Numbered from the stretch's first letter, positions 6,032-12,606 are shown. The stretch: 24,703 nucleotides of DNA from a virus (IMGVR_UViG_3300028560_000009:1-24703); one strand, 5' to 3'. Made by a program: numbers and translations. Notes: generated by a model from the letters alone, not told the origin.

Positions 6032-6762
6032 GCAGCCACCCCCGCTTTTTCTTTCAGCACGGTCAGCACGGACGGCTTCCACTGGATTTGCATCTTGGAC
6101 GAGCGCCCGGTGGCGACGGGGCGGTATTCGGCGTGCTGTTGGCCTTTGTCGGTCAGCTTCCATTCGCCGTTGATCTGTTCCTGCAGTCCGGCCTCGGCCA
6201 GCTTCACATTGGCAACACGGGCGTTCGGTTTGTTGTTCAATCCGCACCAGCCCATGGACTCGGCGATATCGGTTGCATTGAGGGTGCCAGCGCGGTCACT
6301 GGCGACGTTCGGGAGGGCGGCATAGAAGTCGGTCAGGTCAGCGCCCGTCTCGCGCTCTACGCATTGCAGCGCGGCAACGGCGGCGCGCTCCTTGATGACG
6401 CCGGCAGCCATGAGTACGGCCATGCCACGCATTTCGCCTCCGCGCGGCGCCGGGGCTTCGATTGTAACTGGCGCCGGCTTGGCTTCGAGCTCCATCCAGC
6501 GCTTGACGATGCGGTTGCGCAAAAGCGTGCTGTAACCGGTGACGAGCGTCATGGTCAGCTCGCGGTCAAGTCCGTAACAAGGTTGCTGGCGCCCGTAGGC
6601 GTCCAGGTAGATGCCCTGAAATTTCAGTAGATCCAAATTCAGGTCGACAAGCATCGTGCGAATGTCGGCCATCACGTTGTCGTGTCGCTTATCGCACAGA
6701 TCCGCGATTTCGCGACTGGACATCGTGAGGTTGTTATTGACTATCGAGGGTGTGTTTTGCAT
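6028..6762 (-). CDS. Rha-family phage regulatory protein / antirepressor
   Basis: A 244-aa protein. Residues about 12-95 match the Rha (pRha) domain: TMSSREIADLCDKRHDNVMA, then LDAYGRQQPCYGLDRELTMT and a helix with RNRIVKRWMELE. The C-terminal part (ATDIAESMGWCGLNNKPNAR, then LAEAGLQEQINGEWKLTDKG) is a KilA-C/antirepressor-like winged helix. Rha proteins are early phage regulators linked to IHF-dependent growth control and antirepression. Since the repressors here lack autoprotease domains, an antirepressor would be a sensible induction route; that is inference. Start chosen at the ATG at 6762, with GGAG 8 bases upstream. It overlaps the initiator start. Confidence 0.8.
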   Translation of the reverse strand: MQNTPSIVNNNLTMSSREIADLCDKRHDNVMADIRTMLVDLNLDLLKFQGIYLDAYGRQQPCYGLDRELTMTLVTGYSTLLRNRIVKRWMELEAKPAPVTIEAPAPRGGEMRGMAVLMAAGVIKERAAVAALQCVERETGADLTDFYAALPNVASDRAGTLNATDIAESMGWCGLNNKPNARVANVKLAEAGLQEQINGEWKLTDKGQQHAEYRPVATGRSSKMQIQWKPSVLTVLKEKAGVAA

Positions 6763-6785
6763 AATCACTCCATCAAATGTTGATT

Positions 6786-6827
6786 AAGCCCACTGAGCGG
6801 TTGCACCCGCGATGAAGTGGGCTTTTT
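6786..6827 (+). terminator. Hairpin terminator between CII-like and Rha genes
   Basis: A 9-bp perfect stem (AAGCCCACT / AGTGGGCTT), with an inner GCGG/CCGC pairing, is followed on the plus strand by a T run (GGGCTTTTTC). On the minus strand the T run is weaker (TTAATC). It lies between two leftward genes, so it may end antisense transcription or act as a partial leftward terminator subject to antitermination. Confidence 0.5.
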
Positions 6828-6860
6828 CTTGTCTGCTCGTTATTGGCCGCAGGCTTCGCC

Positions 6861-7319
6861 CTACCCTTTGAGTCCATTGCGATATGCAAGAGCCATCTGA
6901 ATTAGTTCGTTGAGGATGCATTCCTGCTCATCGCGCTGGGTGTGCGTCAGGCGCCCGGTGCTACCCTCCAGAAGACCGAAGCCCACAACCTTGTAGGCCA
7001 GCTGCGTCAAAACCTCAGCGCAGGTCCGGATGTCAGTGGGCGCGGAATGGGAGTCGACACGGACGGCGACGCAGCCAACAAGACTCGCGATGGCATTGAC
7101 GGTGCGAACGGACTGGGTCAGCTCAATCATTTCCAGAGCGGTCTCTAGCGTCGGGGCTTCTTTGTAGTTATCCGGCTTGAGCTGATTGGACAGAGTCCCG
7201 GGGTTGCGAGAGGTTGCCTCGGCGGCGCCAGTAATCCCGTTGTCAGGAAAGCGCCTTGTGTCGGCGTGGATAGCCGAGAAGAAGCCGGGAAAGCGGCGCT
7301 TTACGTGATCGACTTGCAT
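6861..7319 (-). CDS. Phage CII-type transcriptional regulator (CP76 family)
   Basis: A 152-aa protein starting MQVDHVKRRFPGFFSAIHAD; the ATG at 7319 has AAAGGCG upstream, and the longer frame above it reads through a hairpin and was not used. Residues about 28-65 (GAAEATSRNPGTLSNQLKPD) form the DNA-binding helix-turn-helix typical of phage regulatory protein CII/CP76. The ETALEMIELTQSVRTVNAIA helix and the GCVAVRV strand follow. CII-type proteins activate repressor or integrase promoters and steer lysogeny. It is the second gene of the right operon after the Cro-like gene, the lambda cro-cII order. Confidence 0.75.
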   Translation of the reverse strand: MQVDHVKRRFPGFFSAIHADTRRFPDNGITGAAEATSRNPGTLSNQLKPDNYKEAPTLETALEMIELTQSVRTVNAIASLVGCVAVRVDSHSAPTDIRTCAEVLTQLAYKVVGFGLLEGSTGRLTHTQRDEQECILNELIQMALAYRNGLKG

Positions 7320-7402
7320 GATTCGCCTTTCATTTTCATGTATCCGTTCCAATTTTCTTGCCGTATATTCGAACTGTGAGCGACGCCCTTGCTCATTCCC
7401 CA

Positions 7403-7436
7403 GGAGACCAGCAGGTTTCCCCGCCTGCAGGTCTCC
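7403..7436. promoter_or_regulatory. Long hairpin between cro-like and cII-like genes
   Basis: Near-perfect stem of 13 pairs with one A-A mismatch (GGAGACC-A-GCAGG / CCTGC-A-GGTCTCC) and an 8-base loop, without a U run on either strand. Lambda places its nutR/tR1 antitermination-termination site between cro and cII. A Rho-type terminator, an antitermination RNA or an RNase III site are all possible here. Confidence 0.5.
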
Positions 7437-7445
7437 GCCAAACAA

Positions 7446-7685
7446 CTATTTTTCGATCAACTGCCATTCATCCTTTGGCCAGATCTTCTCGGCATGGAGC
7501 GGCAGAAGGTCATAGACGGTAACCTTACGGCCCGTCTTCTTTTGGATGTCGACTGCCAAGTCATTGCCGGGGAGCTTTCTCCCTGCGGCAACGTGATCCA
7601 GATACTTCTTTTTCCGGGTCACCGAGTTGGCAAACATCTGCTTTTCTTCAGGGCCTAATTCGGCCCAAAACTCTTTGAAATTCAT
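7446..7685 (-). CDS. Cro-like regulator (YdaS/Cro-type HTH)
   Basis: A 79-aa basic protein: MNFKEFWAELGPEEKQMFAN, then VTRKKKYLDHVAAGRKLPGN and DLAVDIQKKTGRKVTVYDLL. The spacing fits a small helix-turn-helix of the Cro/YdaS type. It is the first gene of the leftward early operon and is divergent from the repressor gene, with two operators between them. Cro proteins shut off repressor synthesis and later damp early transcription. No Shine-Dalgarno is obvious in the ten bases before the ATG. The first operator ends only 9 bases upstream of the start. Confidence 0.75.
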   Translation of the reverse strand: MNFKEFWAELGPEEKQMFANSVTRKKKYLDHVAAGRKLPGNDLAVDIQKKTGRKVTVYDLLPLHAEKIWPKDEWQLIEK

Positions 7686-7694
7686 AGACGAAGA

Positions 7695-7709
7695 TTACCC
7701 TAGGGGTAA
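7695..7709. promoter_or_regulatory. Operator O_R-like site 1
   Basis: Perfect 15-bp palindrome TTACCC-TAG-GGGTAA between divergent cro-like and repressor genes. A leftward -10-like element (TATAAG, minus strand, 7715-7710) abuts it, so a bound protein would block the leftward promoter. The flank beyond it (minus strand ...GGGTAATCTTC) is repeated at 12999-13018. Confidence 0.8.
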
Positions 7710-7751
7710 CTTATATGCAAGCAAATCAACACAAAAGCACCCCACAGCACA

Positions 7752-7780
7752 TTTACCCATTGGGTAATCGCAACTACCAT
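7752..7780 (+). promoter_or_regulatory. Operator O_R-like site 2 and candidate P_RM
   Basis: Perfect 15-bp palindrome TTACCC-ATT-GGGTAA at 7753-7767, 58 bp centre to centre from site 1. It overlaps a possible -35 (TTTACC, 7752-7757) that is 17 bases from a possible -10 (TACCAT, 7775-7780). The repressor ATG follows 6 bases after that -10, so the message would be leaderless, as for lambda cI from pRM. The operator match is strong and the promoter match modest. Confidence 0.65.
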
Positions 7781-7786
7781 TTCCGG

Positions 7787-8155
7787 ATGGGACTCACAAA
7801 TAAAGAAATCCGCCTGAAGAACTTCCTATCGCTGGTTGAGCCGCGAGGGGCAGCTGCGGAATTGGCAAAAGATTTAGAAGTGGAATCGAACTACCTGAGC
7901 CGGATCAGGACAGGGAAAAAGAACATCGGCGACGATATGGCGCGCAAGATTGAGGTGGTGCGCAACCTATCAGAAGGGTGGATGGACGTTCAGCACGATG
8001 ACATCCCGCCGGTTTTGAGTGGTGGCGGTCATGTGATTGTTGAGGCGTCCTCCCCTGATGATCTGGCGACAAAACTGTCAGCCCTCGACCGGGCTACAAT
8101 TTTTGAGATTGTGCAGCGAGCAATGGATCTGCAAGACGCGAAGAAAAAAGACTGA
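7787..8155 (+). CDS. CI-like repressor without autoprotease domain
   Basis: A 122-aa protein, taking the ATG at 7787 because the earlier in-frame ATG (7715) lies across the operators. Residues about 20-62 are an XRE-type helix-turn-helix (AAAELAKDLEVESNYLSRIR, then TGKKNIGDDMARKIE). The C-terminal part (GGGHVIVEASSPDDLATKLS and a helix to the end) is a short oligomerisation-like tail with no S24 Ser-Lys protease motif. Being next to the operators and divergent from the Cro-like gene makes it the prime repressor. Lack of the cleavage domain argues against classical RecA-stimulated self-cleavage. A terminator follows at once. Confidence 0.75.
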   Translation: MGLTNKEIRLKNFLSLVEPRGAAAELAKDLEVESNYLSRIRTGKKNIGDDMARKIEVVRNLSEGWMDVQHDDIPPVLSGGGHVIVEASSPDDLATKLSALDRATIFEIVQRAMDLQDAKKKD

Positions 8156-8164
8156 ATACTGGAG

Positions 8165-8189
8165 GCCCGCAAATGCGGGCTTTTATTTT
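8165..8189 (+). terminator. Terminator after repressor gene
   Basis: GCCCGC-AAAT-GCGGGC stem-loop followed by TTTTATTTT, 10 bases after the repressor stop. It separates the repressor message from the nuclease gene. Confidence 0.8.
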
Positions 8190-8210
8190 GCATCAAGTAA
8201 GGGGCGAGCC

Positions 8211-9806
8211 GTGGCAAGGGGATTTTTTAGTGGCCTTAACCAGTTATCCAGGGAGCTTGAACGTCAAGCAAGGGCGTCAGCAAGGGATGCAGCCCGGAGC
8301 GCCCGGGAGCAGGCAAGACTCGAACGAGAAGCAAGAATAGCTTCCGCGCGCGACGAAAAAGAGCGCAAACGCGATTACCTGGAGTCAAGGGCGGAGGAAG
8401 CGGCCGGCATGACGGAAGAGGCGGAGGCTCGAATTGGAGAGCTATCCAGCATTCTTGCAGACGGCATCCGCAGTAGAAAGAAATTTTCACTGGACTGCCT
8501 GATTGTCAAACCCAATATTCCCGTACTAAATCTCGAAGACCTTGAAACGCCGAATCGCGCGCCCGTAGACTGGGAATACGTCACCCCGCGCCCATCTTGG
8601 TTTTTCATGTTGCTAGGAGGAAAAGCTAAGTACGAGCGGGAAAAGGAAGCTTCAGACCGAAAACGCCAGCAGGCGCTCAGAAAATACGAGGCCGACGAGG
8701 CGCTTCGACTCGGTAAAATAGAGGCACGCAAGGCTGAATACACCGCAGAAGTCGCCCGCATTAAACGCCAAGCAGACGAACACAACAAAACAATTGATGA
8801 GTGCTCGAAGGCGCTTCGCGCGCACAACCCGGACGCAATTTCAGGCTATTTCTCGGCTGTTTTGTCCCATAGTTCGCTCCCTGAGGGCTTCCCGCAGTCC
8901 TCCGTCATTGTCTTCTCACCTGAATCTCGTCAACTGGTGGTGAACTATGATGTTCCGCCATTTGAAACGATTACCCCTGATGTAAAAGCAGTGAAGCACG
9001 TAAAGGCTACTGACACATTCAGCCATTCGAAGATACTCGCCGCTCAGCGCAAGCAGATCTACGCGTCGATTATCGCGCAGACTACACTGCGATGCCTGCA
9101 CGAGATATTTCAAGCTGACACTGACGGCAATATCGACACCACGGTTCTCAGTGTGTATGTCGATACCATCAACCCGGCGACAGGGCAGAACACTCGTTAT
9201 TGCGTCGTTTCTGTCAGAACCACAAAAGACACATTCGCCGCTATTGACCTGAGTAGAGTCGATCCTATGGCGTGCCTGCAGCAGCTGAACGCATCGGTGT
9301 CACGCAACCCGGCAGAGCTGGCCCCGGTTCGACCAATACTTGAGTTGAACATGAACGATCCGCGATTCATTACTGAGAGCGATATTCTGTCCGGGTTAGA
9401 CGAAAGACAAAACTTAATGGACCTGACGCCGGGTGAGTTTGAGTCGCTAATTACAAATCTGTTTCAGAAGATGGGGCTAGAAACCAAGCTGACACAGGCA
9501 TCGCGCGACGGCGGCGTGGACTGTATTGCCTACGATCCGCGGCCGATCTTCGGCGGCAAGGTTGTCATCCAGGCCAAGCGCTACAAAAACACCGTTGGCG
9601 TTAGCGCGGTTCGTGACTTATTTGGCACCATGCAGAACGAGGGCGCGTCAAAGGGTATCCTGGTGGCGACGAGCGGTTACGGCAAAGCTTCATTCGAGTT
9701 TGCAAACAACAAACCGATCGAGTTACTTGACGGCGCCAACCTACTGTATCTCTTGCAGAAGCATGCGGGGGTTGATGCGCGGATCGTTATGCCGGTGGAC
9801 GATTAA
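8211..9806 (+). CDS. Mrr-type restriction endonuclease-like protein with coiled-coil N-terminus
   Basis: A 531-aa protein starting at GTG (8211), with AAGGGG about 7 bases upstream; the longer open frame before it overlaps the repressor gene and terminator. Residues about 10-85 and 145-200 are charged coiled coil (REQARLEREARIASARDEKE). The last about 130 residues are an Mrr catalytic domain: DLTPGEFESLITNLFQKMGL, the DGGVD loop (D437) and VIQAKRYK (Q452, K454), the D...QxK set of Mrr nucleases. Mrr proteins cleave modified or foreign DNA. Between the repressor and the second operator pair it occupies the lambda rex position, so a lysogen-expressed anti-phage role is likely (inference). A terminator follows. 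Confidence 0.8.
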   Translation: MARGFFSGLNQLSRELERQARASARDAARSAREQARLEREARIASARDEKERKRDYLESRAEEAAGMTEEAEARIGELSSILADGIRSRKKFSLDCLIVKPNIPVLNLEDLETPNRAPVDWEYVTPRPSWFFMLLGGKAKYEREKEASDRKRQQALRKYEADEALRLGKIEARKAEYTAEVARIKRQADEHNKTIDECSKALRAHNPDAISGYFSAVLSHSSLPEGFPQSSVIVFSPESRQLVVNYDVPPFETITPDVKAVKHVKATDTFSHSKILAAQRKQIYASIIAQTTLRCLHEIFQADTDGNIDTTVLSVYVDTINPATGQNTRYCVVSVRTTKDTFAAIDLSRVDPMACLQQLNASVSRNPAELAPVRPILELNMNDPRFITESDILSGLDERQNLMDLTPGEFESLITNLFQKMGLETKLTQASRDGGVDCIAYDPRPIFGGKVVIQAKRYKNTVGVSAVRDLFGTMQNEGASKGILVATSGYGKASFEFANNKPIELLDGANLLYLLQKHAGVDARIVMPVDD

Positions 9807-9825
9807 ACACAAGAACGAACGACAG

Positions 9826-9878
9826 ACCCGCGATTGCGGGTTTTTTCACGACCAGATTTCAAAATGACACTCAAGGGG
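9826..9878 (+). repeat. Intergenic repeat copy A with terminator and ribosome site
   Basis: 53-bp unit running from ACCCGCGATTGCGGGTTTTT to ACACTCAAGGGG, 44 of 53 bases matching copy B at 10478-10530. It contains the intrinsic terminator of the nuclease gene (CCCGC-GATT-GCGGG then six Ts, 9827-9846) and ends with the ribosome-binding AAGGGG of the next gene. Confidence 0.8.
9827..9846 (+). terminator. Terminator after Mrr-like gene
   Basis: CCCGC-GATT-GCGGG stem-loop directly followed by TTTTTT, 20 bases after the nuclease stop codon. Confidence 0.8.
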
Positions 9879-9886
9879 ATTGCTGC

Positions 9887-10465
9887 ATGGACCATCTAAT
9901 AGAAGAACTTCCAGACCGGCTTGAAAAAGAGCTGCAGACACTCCTGACTGCCGAAGAAAAGGTAATAATTAAGATAAAGGGCGCATTCAAGCAGGCGCTC
10001 ATCTGCACAACCCATCGAGTCATTGTGGCGAAGGGTGGATTCATGACGGGGCAATTTTTTGGCAATAACGTGTTTCAATTGCCATACGCACGGGTGGCCG
10101 GGGTCGAAGTGAAGTATGGGCTCCTGAGCGGGTACTTCGAGCTTTCGGCGGGTGGCATGCAAAATACCGACAAGAGCTACTGGTCTCAAGCCAAGGGAAC
10201 AGACCCGGCAAAGGCGCCGAACTGCGTTTCTCTAAACACCAAGGCAATGGCGCAGAAATTCCGTGATGCAACCGCTTACATTCTGGATCGAGCTTCGACG
10301 TCCGGAATGCACGCCCAAGTCGCCCCGGCAATGCAAGAACCCAAAGGCGGCTCGCACGAGTCAATCTTGAAAGCCGTTTCTGGCCTCAAGGATCTGCATA
10401 GCGCCGGCGTACTGACGGACGATGAGTTTGAAAACAAAAAGCGAGAGCTCCTCGCCCGGATGTAG
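9887..10465 (+). CDS. Bacterial PH-like domain protein with C-terminal SHOCT motif
   Basis: A 192-aa protein. The middle (LTAEEKVIIKIKGAFKQALI, then CTTHRVIVAKGGFMTGQFFG and YARVAGVEVKYGLLSGYFEL) follows the bacterial PH-like pattern of beta strands with the 'T..R.i..k' turn. The last 30 residues (LKDLHSAGVLTDDEFENKKR and on to ARM) are a SHOCT motif, a short helical module found at protein ends and thought to mediate oligomerisation. The linker is Pro/Gln/Ala-rich. PH-SHOCT proteins occur in phages and defence islands, but their job is not settled. Ribosome site AAGGGG, 8 bases upstream, comes from the intergenic repeat. Confidence 0.75.
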   Translation: MDHLIEELPDRLEKELQTLLTAEEKVIIKIKGAFKQALICTTHRVIVAKGGFMTGQFFGNNVFQLPYARVAGVEVKYGLLSGYFELSAGGMQNTDKSYWSQAKGTDPAKAPNCVSLNTKAMAQKFRDATAYILDRASTSGMHAQVAPAMQEPKGGSHESILKAVSGLKDLHSAGVLTDDEFENKKRELLARM

Positions 10466-10477
10466 CCGGCCGCCACC

Positions 10478-10530
10478 ACCCACGATTGCGGGCTGTTTCA
10501 CTACCGGATTTTGGAATAACACTCAAGGGG
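10478..10530 (+). repeat. Intergenic repeat copy B, terminator decayed
   Basis: 53-bp unit matching copy A at 44 of 53 positions and again ending ACACTCAAGGGG just before a start codon. The terminator has lost stem pairs (CCCAC-GATT-GCGGG) and its T run is broken (CTGTTT), so this copy probably allows read-through. Confidence 0.75.
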
Positions 10531-10534
10531 CAGT

Positions 10535-10858
10535 ATGGAAAAATTCATGAATCATTTGAAGCAAAAAGGCTTCAAGGGCTGCCCGATATGCGGGAACAGT
10601 GAGAACTTCACGTGGGGCCATCGGGCTGAGATTCCGGGTCATGAACCCGTTCAGATCGAAGCATTCATACCCGGAACCACGACAGTTCCCGGCAATAACA
10701 ACAAACTTGAGCGGTTTAATACTCAACTGATAATGCTCATATGCGACAACTGCTCTTATGTCATGACTTTCTCGAAGGTTTTCTATCACATGTACGTTGA
10801 GTTGGGGTATGTCGATCAAGGCTACAGCGAGGAGGATGGCAACGATGCCGGCAAGTAA
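10535..10858 (+). CDS. Zinc-ribbon protein, 107 aa
   Basis: A 107-aa protein with two Cys pairs that would form one zinc ribbon: C16/C19 in KGCPICGNSENF and C70/C73 in LICDNCSYVMTF, followed by an aromatic helix (KVFYHMYVELGYVD). The sequence between the pairs is beta-rich. Start at 10535, with AAGGGG from intergenic repeat copy B upstream. Its 3' end overlaps the start of the membrane-protein gene by 14 bases, so the two are coupled and likely act together. No enzyme motif is seen. Role unknown; the immunity-region setting suggests an exclusion or defence cassette. Confidence 0.7.
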   Translation: MEKFMNHLKQKGFKGCPICGNSENFTWGHRAEIPGHEPVQIEAFIPGTTTVPGNNNKLERFNTQLIMLICDNCSYVMTFSKVFYHMYVELGYVDQGYSEEDGNDAGK

Positions 10859-11294
10859 AGTTATCAGTCTCAATATATGGCAACCGCAGCAAGGGGTGGC
10901 CGGGGTTGATGGCGAAGGCGACCTGACCCATAATGTCACTATGAGCACACCTGTCACAGTCGAACTGCTCGACGCCAAACTGGAAACCATCGAAGCCAAG
11001 ATGGATGCCAGGGTTTCGCGCATCGAAGATAAAATGGATGCCTTTGTCGAGGCTAACAAGGACACTCAGGCGTCCATCAAGAGCCTAAAGACTACAATCA
11101 TTGTCACCGGCATATCCGCCGTCCTCGCCATTGTCCTCGGGGTAGCCGCGTTCAACGCAACCGTATTGAGCAACATGGTCGCCTCGTTTGAATCCGGCAA
11201 GAACACTTCTGCCGCGCAGACCCAGGTGATGCAGCAACTAAAAGACACTCAAGCCCTGCTCGATCAGATCAAGAAAACGCATCCCGATCAGTAA
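10845..11294 (+). CDS. Coiled-coil single-pass membrane protein
   Basis: A 149-aa protein starting at the ATG at 10845 inside the end of the preceding gene, with GAGGAGG about 9 bases upstream. Residues about 35-80 form a heptad coiled coil (VELLDAKLETIEAKMDARVS and on). One hydrophobic helix spans about 84-106 (TIIVTGISAVLAIVLGVAAF), followed by a polar helical tail. It is probably an oligomeric inner-membrane protein with the coiled coil on one side. Paired with a zinc-ribbon protein between the repressor and the second operators, it resembles a membrane-acting exclusion effector such as RexB in position only. A terminator follows. Confidence 0.7.
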   Translation: MPASKVISLNIWQPQQGVAGVDGEGDLTHNVTMSTPVTVELLDAKLETIEAKMDARVSRIEDKMDAFVEANKDTQASIKSLKTTIIVTGISAVLAIVLGVAAFNATVLSNMVASFESGKNTSAAQTQVMQQLKDTQALLDQIKKTHPDQ

Positions 11295-11316
11295 TCAGTC
11301 ATAATTCGCTCCAATC

Positions 11317-11340
11317 AGCCCGCCCCAGTGTGGGCTTTTT
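11317..11340 (+). terminator. Terminator after membrane-protein gene
   Basis: AGCCC and GGGCT arms around a 10-base loop are followed by TTTTTC, about 22 bases after the stop. A short GC stem with a clear T run. Confidence 0.6.
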
Positions 11341-11406
11341 CACGCCCACCCTATTCCCCTACCCTGCCCCTGATCGCCTCGCCTGCTGGCGCCGCGTGCC
11401 AGCAAT

Positions 11407-11437
11407 AGCGTTATTCCGCCATTCTTAAAGCGTTATT
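11407..11437 (+). promoter_or_regulatory. Direct repeats upstream of second XRE repressor
   Basis: AGCGTTATT occurs at 11407-11415 and 11429-11437, 22 bp apart (two helical turns), about 30-60 bases before the start of the second XRE gene. Phased direct repeats of this size are typical binding sites for a small HTH regulator, probably this gene's own product. Confidence 0.4.
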
Positions 11438-11465
11438 ACACGCAATCCATGCTCGACAATATTGC

Positions 11466-11801
11466 ATGGACTTTTTTGCAGACCGATTGCGCGCGGCGAG
11501 ACTCGCGCTGGGCATGACACAAGCGCAGCTCGCCAGAAAAGCTGGCCTCAGCGTATCCACCATTCGAGACCTTGAAAGCGGGAAAAACCGTGCTACAACA
11601 CGGCTTTTGCAGATAGCAAAGGCGCTGCGCGTGAATCCTGCATGGCTGGAAACCGGCAAAGGCCAAAAGGAACCGGTCACCCAGGTGGACGGCGCCTACC
11701 TCGTCGCCGAGTCCCTGCAAGACCTGGCTGAGAAGTTGCTCGACAAGGGGCCGGAAACAATTGCGGAACTTATCAAATTAATTATCGAATCAAAGAGATA
11801 G
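11466..11801 (+). CDS. XRE-family transcriptional repressor, short form
   Basis: A 111-aa protein. Residues about 5-60 are a classic XRE helix-turn-helix: LRAARLALGMTQAQLARKAG, then LSVSTIRDLESGKNRATTRL and LLQIAKALRVNPAWLETGKG. The rest is a helical tail (VAESLQDLAEKLLDKGPETI) for dimerisation, with no S24 protease. No Shine-Dalgarno precedes the ATG, so the message may be leaderless. It lies 52 bases before the LuxR-type gene and in the same direction, suggesting one regulates the other. Whether it or the protein at 7787 binds the TTACCC operators is open. Confidence 0.8.
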   Translation: MDFFADRLRAARLALGMTQAQLARKAGLSVSTIRDLESGKNRATTRLLQIAKALRVNPAWLETGKGQKEPVTQVDGAYLVAESLQDLAEKLLDKGPETIAELIKLIIESKR

Positions 11802-11853
11802 GCACGGCGGGACATATCCTGTACATTGCGCGGCTTTGCGCTACGTTTAAGAT

Positions 11854-12606
11854 ATGGACAGCACAACGATGGATCTACTTAATAGTGTGCCGCCCGGTAC
11901 GGCATATACCGTACTGGGCCTGGCCGGGACTCTACCTACGGCGCGGGAGAAGGAGGGTCTGCGCGCATTTTGCCACGGGCTACAGCATCTACTCTCCGGT
12001 GATGTGGCCATTTTGATTGCGGTTACTGGGCTTGGCGGTCACCACCCTACTTTTGCCGACATCCTGAACGTGGGCTGGAGTGACGAGTGGATCGACCTGT
12101 ACCTGGCTGCGGATTTTGCGAACGTCGACCCCGTGCTCAACGGGAAGCCGGATACGCCGATCCTCTGGTCCAAGAGTTTGGCGACATTAAATCGCCGCAC
12201 GCCGAGCCATGCCCGCTTTCTCGCCGCCTGCGCGCGCCACGACATGACGCACGGCCTTACCTACTTACACGACCACGGCACGCACCGCGTAACCATTTCG
12301 TTTGCAGGACGGCGGGCGGAGGAGGATGCCGGGGTGCGTCAGATCATCGGCATGATGCACCGGCACATGTCATCAGCCGCCTCGCGGGTACTCGCCCCAC
12401 GCGACCTCCGGTATGAGCTGACGGATATGGACCGGTCAATAGCGGACAGCATTGCCGTCGGACAATCCGACACTCAGACAGCATCCAATCTCGGCATTAC
12501 CGCAAGGACGGTGCGGCGCCATGTGGCCCGCATCATCAAGCAATACAAGGCTCGCAGCCGGGCGCACCTTGTGTATATTCTCTTTGGAAACCCCAATAAT
12601 ACCTGA
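11854..12606 (+). CDS. LuxR-type acyl-homoserine-lactone receptor/regulator
   Basis: A 250-aa protein with both LuxR domains. The ligand-binding domain (about 20-185) keeps the residues known to contact acyl-homoserine lactones in TraR/LuxR: W79, Y83, D92, P93, W105 and G134 (in DEWIDLYLAADFANVDPVL and HGLTY). The C-terminal LuxR helix-turn-helix spans about 198-245 (LTDMDRSIADSIAVGQSDTQ, then NLGITARTVRRHVARII). No LuxI synthase is in the window, so it would sense host or neighbour signals. Phage-encoded LuxR receptors are known from Aeromonas phages. Start is either 11854 or the ATG at 11869; no good ribosome site is visible for either. Confidence 0.85.
   Translation: MDSTTMDLLNSVPPGTAYTVLGLAGTLPTAREKEGLRAFCHGLQHLLSGDVAILIAVTGLGGHHPTFADILNVGWSDEWIDLYLAADFANVDPVLNGKPDTPILWSKSLATLNRRTPSHARFLAACARHDMTHGLTYLHDHGTHRVTISFAGRRAEEDAGVRQIIGMMHRHMSSAASRVLAPRDLRYELTDMDRSIADSIAVGQSDTQTASNLGITARTVRRHVARIIKQYKARSRAHLVYILFGNPNNT
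11892..11919. repeat. 28-bp inverted repeat inside 5' end of luxR-type gene
   Basis: GCCCGGTACGG / CCGTACTGGGC arms (10 Watson-Crick pairs plus one mismatch) around CATATA, at codons 13-22. It could be an autoregulatory protein-binding site or an RNA hairpin limiting translation. It resembles a lux box only in its general form (a dyad). Confidence 0.45.

Noticed and set aside
5165-6247. 360-aa version of the replication initiator
   Set aside because: The first 72 codons overlap the Rha gene in another frame and have Arg/Cys-rich shadow composition; the ATG at 6031 has the coupled ATGA overlap.
6861-7445. 194-aa version of the CII-type protein
   Set aside because: The extra N-terminus is encoded by the hairpin at 7403-7436 and lacks family similarity; the ATG at 7319 has a ribosome site.
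7715-7786. Longer start for the repressor at the ATG at 7715
   Set aside because: The extension lies across an operator and the candidate promoter; the ATG at 7787 is a better fit.
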